Below, piece by piece: positions 45,356 to 48,392 of a DNA stretch of 48,392 nucleotides. The notes beneath the pieces were generated by a model, which was given only the letters and a program-made list of their open reading frames with translations, had not been told where the DNA came from and ran no database searches. The stretch is from contig DASWRM010000049.1 of the NCBI GenBank assembly GCA_036403155.1, positions 1 through 48,392 on the forward strand. Direction: 5' to 3'. A program made the position numbers and the translations under genes. This DNA comes from Gaiellales bacterium. GTDB taxonomy: Bacteria; Actinomycetota; Thermoleophilia; Gaiellales; JAICJC01. How positions within the stretch are numbered: the stretch's first letter is position 1; the number at the start of each line of letters is the position of its first letter.

Positions 45356-45373
45356 GGCCGGTGTCGTGGCTGG

Positions 45374-45895
45374 CTAGTGCTCGTGGTGCGGGCCGTGCTT
45401 GTCGCCGTGCGGCGGCCGGTGCTCGTGTGGCTTCTCGTGCTTTGGCGGATCTGAGTGGTGCTCGTGGTGCGGCGGCGGCTTTGGCCGGTCCTTCGGATGG
45501 TGCTTCCCGTGCGGGTGGTGCCCGCGCCCGTGGCTCGCGCTGTGGTGGGATGCGACAGGCGCCGGCGCGCTCCTGGCATGCGGCTTTCGCGTATGGCGCG
45601 TCGTCACGCGAACCTTTGCCTTCGCGGCCGACGGGGCCGGAGCCGTCGGCGCACGCTGAGTCGTCGTGCGCGCCGCCGTGACGGCACCGCGTGCGACCGC
45701 ATCACCCCCGTGCGTCGAGCTGGCCACCGCCGCGCCGAGGCTCAGGCCGGCGGCGATCACCGCGCCGACGACCGCCATCCGCGCGGCCGAGCTGGCCGGC
45801 TCCGCATGCCCGGACCCTGACGCGGCGCCGAACACCCCGACGCCGTCGTATCGCATGCCCGCCCGGCCGCGGCCGGAGTACACCCGCAAGGACAC
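45374..45895 (-). CDS. Anchored or secreted His-rich protein
   Basis: A 173-aa protein. A hydrophobic helix (about 38-60, AARMAVVGAVIAAGLSLGAAVAS) could be a signal anchor. It is followed by an Ala/Thr/Arg/Lys-rich linker and a C-terminal His/Pro/Lys tail of about 55 residues with repeated HH and HEH units (KHHPKDRPKPPPHHEHH; HGDKHGPHHEH at the end). It should bind divalent metal outside the membrane. The GTG at 45895 is preceded by GAGAGAGGG; an ATG 13 codons inside is an alternative. Unrelated in sequence to the lipoprotein at 33 kb except for the tail. Confidence 0.72.
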   Translation of the reverse strand: MSLRVYSGRGRAGMRYDGVGVFGAASGSGHAEPASSAARMAVVGAVIAAGLSLGAAVASSTHGGDAVARGAVTAARTTTQRAPTAPAPSAAKAKVRVTTRHTRKPHARSAPAPVASHHSASHGRGHHPHGKHHPKDRPKPPPHHEHHSDPPKHEKPHEHRPPHGDKHGPHHEH

Positions 45896-45958
45896 CCCTC
45901 TCTCCGTAGGCGTGTCCGGTACCCGGCGTGCCCGGGCGGAAAACCAGGCGGGCTGAGC

Positions 45959-45986
45959 GGGGCAGGCGCCGTCCGGCGCCTGCCCC
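45959..45986 (-). terminator. 12-bp perfect hairpin after the NHL operon
   Basis: GGGGCAGGCGCC-gtcc-GGCGCCTGCCCC, a perfect 12-bp stem with a 4-base loop, 18 bases beyond the stop of the leftward propeller gene and before the His-rich gene. There is no U-tract. Confidence 0.75.
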
Positions 45987-46004
45987 CGCTTGAGCGCCGC
46001 GTTC

Positions 46005-48182
46005 CTAGCCGGTGACGTTGAACGCGTAGATGTGGCGGCTGTTGTCGCTGATGTACATGCGGTGCACGCCAGCCGAGGGATCCGCCCCGAACTCGACGAA
46101 GTTCGCGCCCTGCATGCTCGGCGTCCCCGACGTGGAGCCCTGGAACACCACCTCGCACAGCCCGTTCGTCGTCCCGTTCGGCTGCCAGCGGACGATGCGG
46201 TTGTTCTTCACGTCGCCGATGTAGTACCAGCCGTCCTCATACGTGATGCCCCACGGCTGTGACAGGGCCTTGCCGCCGCAGCTCGGCTTGATGATCGTGG
46301 CCGTGCCGCCGCCGTTGAAGCTGCCCGGCGAGCCGAGGTTCAGCTGCCACTTCGTGATCTGGTTTCGGCCCGTGTTGATCACATACACCGTCGATGGGCT
46401 GGCCGGATCGACCGCGATCCCGCGCGGCGCCAGCATCTGCGACGCCGTCGAGGTGCCGCAGCTCCCGACCTGATCCTCCAGCGCGCTCGTGCCGCTCGGG
46501 ACGTTCAGCAACGTCGCCTCGTCGAACACCTGCAGCCGGCATCCGGCGACATCGGTCGCATACACGCGGCCGCCCTGGACGCGGATCCCCTGCACACCGC
46601 CGGAGAACTGGCCCGCCGTCTTGCCCTGCGAGCCGAACCGGTGCACGAATCCGCCGGTCTGCGTGAACGCCATCACGTCGTTGTTGTTGTCGCCCACCCA
46701 GATGTAGTGGTGGTTGTCCGGCTCGTAGGTGAGCGCGCGCGGGTAGCCGAAGCCCTCGTTGTTCGGGTTCGACGGCGCCCGGCCGCCCCACTGGCGGATC
46801 CACGCCGGACAGTTCGTTGAGGACGAGCACGCCTTCGACGTGTCGAACTTCTGCACGCGCTGCTCGAACGTGTCGACCACGTACAGCCCGTCGCCGGTCG
46901 CCTCCGAGTCGTTCGGAACCACCGCGATGCCGTTCTGCTGGTTGAACCCGCCGGCCGGCGGCGGCTCGCTCGCAAAGCTCCACCCGGAGGCCGGCGTTGC
47001 GCCCGCGCACGTGTTCTGCGCCGTCGCGTTCGCCGGGTTACAGCTCGGCTTCGCCTTCCAGTCGTTCGGTGTGAACTTCAGCACCCGGTACCCCGGATCC
47101 TGAGGCGGCGTGCTCGAGGTGCACTGCGACGCGTAGGTCGGGCAGCCCCACGTATCGCCCGTGTACACGTTGCCCGAGTTGTCAACTGCGACGAAGCGGA
47201 TCGAGTCGAACCCCTGGTGGTTCTGGGCATAGTTCGTGCCGTCGGTGTTGCGCCACTCGTTGACGAACTTCACCGCCTGGTTGCTCGCCCCGCCCCCGCC
47301 GTTCACCTGCGTCTGGTCAAAGCTGAACTCGTACACGCGGTTCAGCGCCGCGCCGGCCGCGTAGATCAGGTGGTTGGTCTGATCCAGCGCGATGCCGCGC
47401 ACGTCACGGAAGTCGCTCAGCGCCGCGCTCGACGCGATGATCTTCCGCGTCGACGCGCTGAAGACGAAGATGCGCCGCGAGTTGTACTCGGCGACGTAGA
47501 TGTTGCCCGTGGTGTCCTCGGCGATGCCACGCGGGATCGGCGTGCCGACACCCGAGTTGCTCCAGTCCAGCGCACCCTGGTAGGCACCCTGATGGTCGTA
47601 GATGTAGACGTTGCGGCACGACGGGTCGCCGACGTACAGCAGGTGCGTCGAGTTGATCGTGTCGACCATGATGTGTGTCGGGATGGTGGTCTTGCCCGCG
47701 CCGCAGCCCGCCGCATAGCTCGCGCCGGGATGAGCGGAGTCCGTGCCGGTCACAGACGACTGCTGCTTGCCGATCGTCTGCAGCCAGCCGCCATCGTGGG
47801 TGAACTGCACGAAGTTCGAGCTGCCCTGGTCGGCCGCCCAGTAGGTCGGCTTGCCACCGACCAGGTCGGTCGTGTCGACGGCGACGTCATACGGCGCGCT
47901 GCCAATGCCGCCGTTGAGCTTCGGCCCCGTGTTGTCGAGGTACGTGTCGACGTGCGCCCCGTTCGTGGTGAAGCGCTGCACGCGGTAGTTCCAGTAGTCG
48001 CCCACGAGGATCGTGCCGTCGCTCGCGTCGAAGTCGAGCCCGTAGGCGTACAGGCCGGCCGGGCCGCTGAAGCCGTACGACCCGACGTAGTTCACGGTCG
48101 CCGTCGCCTGCGCCGCGGTAACACCCACCGCCGACCCGGCGAGTGCCAGCCCAACTGCAAGCAGTCGTCGAAGATGCGTCAC
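46005..48182 (-). CDS. Secreted NHL-repeat beta-propeller protein
   Basis: A 725-aa exported protein. Signal peptide (about residues 1-27, ending AAQA), then NHL-type blades: DYWNYRVQRFTTNG, GNIYVAEYNSRRIFVFS, GLYVVDTFEQRVQKFD, YIWVGDNNNDVMAFTQ, VYVINTGRNQITKWQ and WYYIGDVKNNRIVRW. Ten or more cysteines lie in pairs in loop regions. It ends with a last blade YISDNSRHIYAFNVTG and has no anchor. GTG start with AGGGGG upstream. It follows the partial propeller gene by 11 bases, so they share a transcript. Confidence 0.88.
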   Translation of the reverse strand: MTHLRRLLAVGLALAGSAVGVTAAQATATVNYVGSYGFSGPAGLYAYGLDFDASDGTILVGDYWNYRVQRFTTNGAHVDTYLDNTGPKLNGGIGSAPYDVAVDTTDLVGGKPTYWAADQGSSNFVQFTHDGGWLQTIGKQQSSVTGTDSAHPGASYAAGCGAGKTTIPTHIMVDTINSTHLLYVGDPSCRNVYIYDHQGAYQGALDWSNSGVGTPIPRGIAEDTTGNIYVAEYNSRRIFVFSASTRKIIASSAALSDFRDVRGIALDQTNHLIYAAGAALNRVYEFSFDQTQVNGGGGASNQAVKFVNEWRNTDGTNYAQNHQGFDSIRFVAVDNSGNVYTGDTWGCPTYASQCTSSTPPQDPGYRVLKFTPNDWKAKPSCNPANATAQNTCAGATPASGWSFASEPPPAGGFNQQNGIAVVPNDSEATGDGLYVVDTFEQRVQKFDTSKACSSSTNCPAWIRQWGGRAPSNPNNEGFGYPRALTYEPDNHHYIWVGDNNNDVMAFTQTGGFVHRFGSQGKTAGQFSGGVQGIRVQGGRVYATDVAGCRLQVFDEATLLNVPSGTSALEDQVGSCGTSTASQMLAPRGIAVDPASPSTVYVINTGRNQITKWQLNLGSPGSFNGGGTATIIKPSCGGKALSQPWGITYEDGWYYIGDVKNNRIVRWQPNGTTNGLCEVVFQGSTSGTPSMQGANFVEFGADPSAGVHRMYISDNSRHIYAFNVTG

Positions 48183-48193
48183 GAGAAAGCCCC

Positions 48194-48392
48194 CTAGTTC
48201 TCGTTGAGATCCAGGATCTGGATCCGATCGTTGTACACGTCCGTGACGTACAGGTACGCGTGCCCGGTCGAGTCGACATGCACGTCGAGGTGCGCCGGGT
48301 GGTTGAACTGCAGGTTGCCCGATCCTGCCGCGCCCACCGTCTGGATGAACTGCCCGGTCGATGTGAACTCGACCAGCTTGTTGAAGCTCGTG
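48194..48392 (-). CDS. NHL-repeat protein, C-terminal part only (cut by window edge)
   Basis: The last 65 residues of a gene whose start lies beyond the window. Visible blades: KLVEFTSTGQFIQTVGAAGS and then HLDVHVDSTGHAYLYVTDVY, with YNDRIQILDLNEN before the stop. This matches the NHL/6-bladed pattern of the next gene, so the two are probably tandem secreted propellers. Frame assigned by translation from 48391 to the TAG at 48196-48194. Confidence 0.8.
   Translation of the reverse strand, partial: TSFNKLVEFTSTGQFIQTVGAAGSGNLQFNHPAHLDVHVDSTGHAYLYVTDVYNDRIQILDLNEN

Overview
This is a high-GC (about 70% by eye) actinobacterial chromosome segment, most likely from the Thermoleophilia (Solirubrobacterales/Gaiellales type), though that placement is inferred from gene style and not from a marker gene. 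Gene density is high and there are many 1-4 base ATGA/GTGA overlaps. At least a dozen genes have a -10 hexamer of the form TANNNT ending only 5-10 bases before the start codon, the arrangement expected for leaderless mRNAs. No rRNA, tRNA, CRISPR array, integrase or prophage was recognised.

Layout. 0-5 kb: zinc alcohol dehydrogenase, a small operon (epimerase, anchored protein, DUF421), GFA protein, a 45-aa FPASDP microprotein, a GNAT and an SRPBCC protein. 5-11 kb: pdxH, DUF1360, a GAF-PAS-GAF-PP2C (SpoIIE-type) phosphatase, a UdgX-type uracil-DNA-binding protein, a holin-X/DUF3618 membrane pair, an RDD protein. 11-12.3 kb: a less GC-rich, gene-poor stretch with a PRC-barrel-like small protein. 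12.3-18.4 kb: DNA topoisomerase IB followed (reading leftward) by a three-subunit formate dehydrogenase operon. Its catalytic subunit is read through an in-frame UGA (selenocysteine) with a SECIS-like hairpin 12 bases downstream. 18.5-29 kb: GNAT, cupredoxin, membrane-anchored propeller plus GT4 glycosyltransferase, PAP2 phosphatase, cupin, CDF cation exporter, SDR, DUF6328, a secreted PQQ-like propeller. 29.6-35 kb: DUF2071 plus APC permease operon, His-rich lipoprotein plus Ser/Thr kinase operon, cupin. 35-43 kb: signalling block (HATPase anti-sigma-like kinase, STAS antagonist, PAS histidine kinase, wHTH-GAF-PAS-PAS protein), S9 peptidase and a duplicated ferritin-like protein. 43-48.4 kb: secreted GHL15-type glycosidase, a REP-associated tyrosine transposase (RAYT), a His-rich anchored protein, and two NHL-propeller genes, the last cut by the window edge.

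The two most notable systems are the UGA-containing formate dehydrogenase and a RAYT/palindrome system. Five copies of a 34-37 bp palindrome (arms GGGTGAAAAAAA(A/G)GTGCC) lie in the window: one inside the 3' end of the RAYT gene, two in tandem just upstream of it, and two single copies about 15 and 39 kb away. A second, unrelated palindromic motif (GGGTCTGACCC) sits directly after stop codons at two loci. Several N-termini (RDD protein, CDF exporter, 3.3-kb lipoprotein) look out of frame by one base next to C-rich tracts; these may be real non-canonical starts or base-count errors in the sequence.
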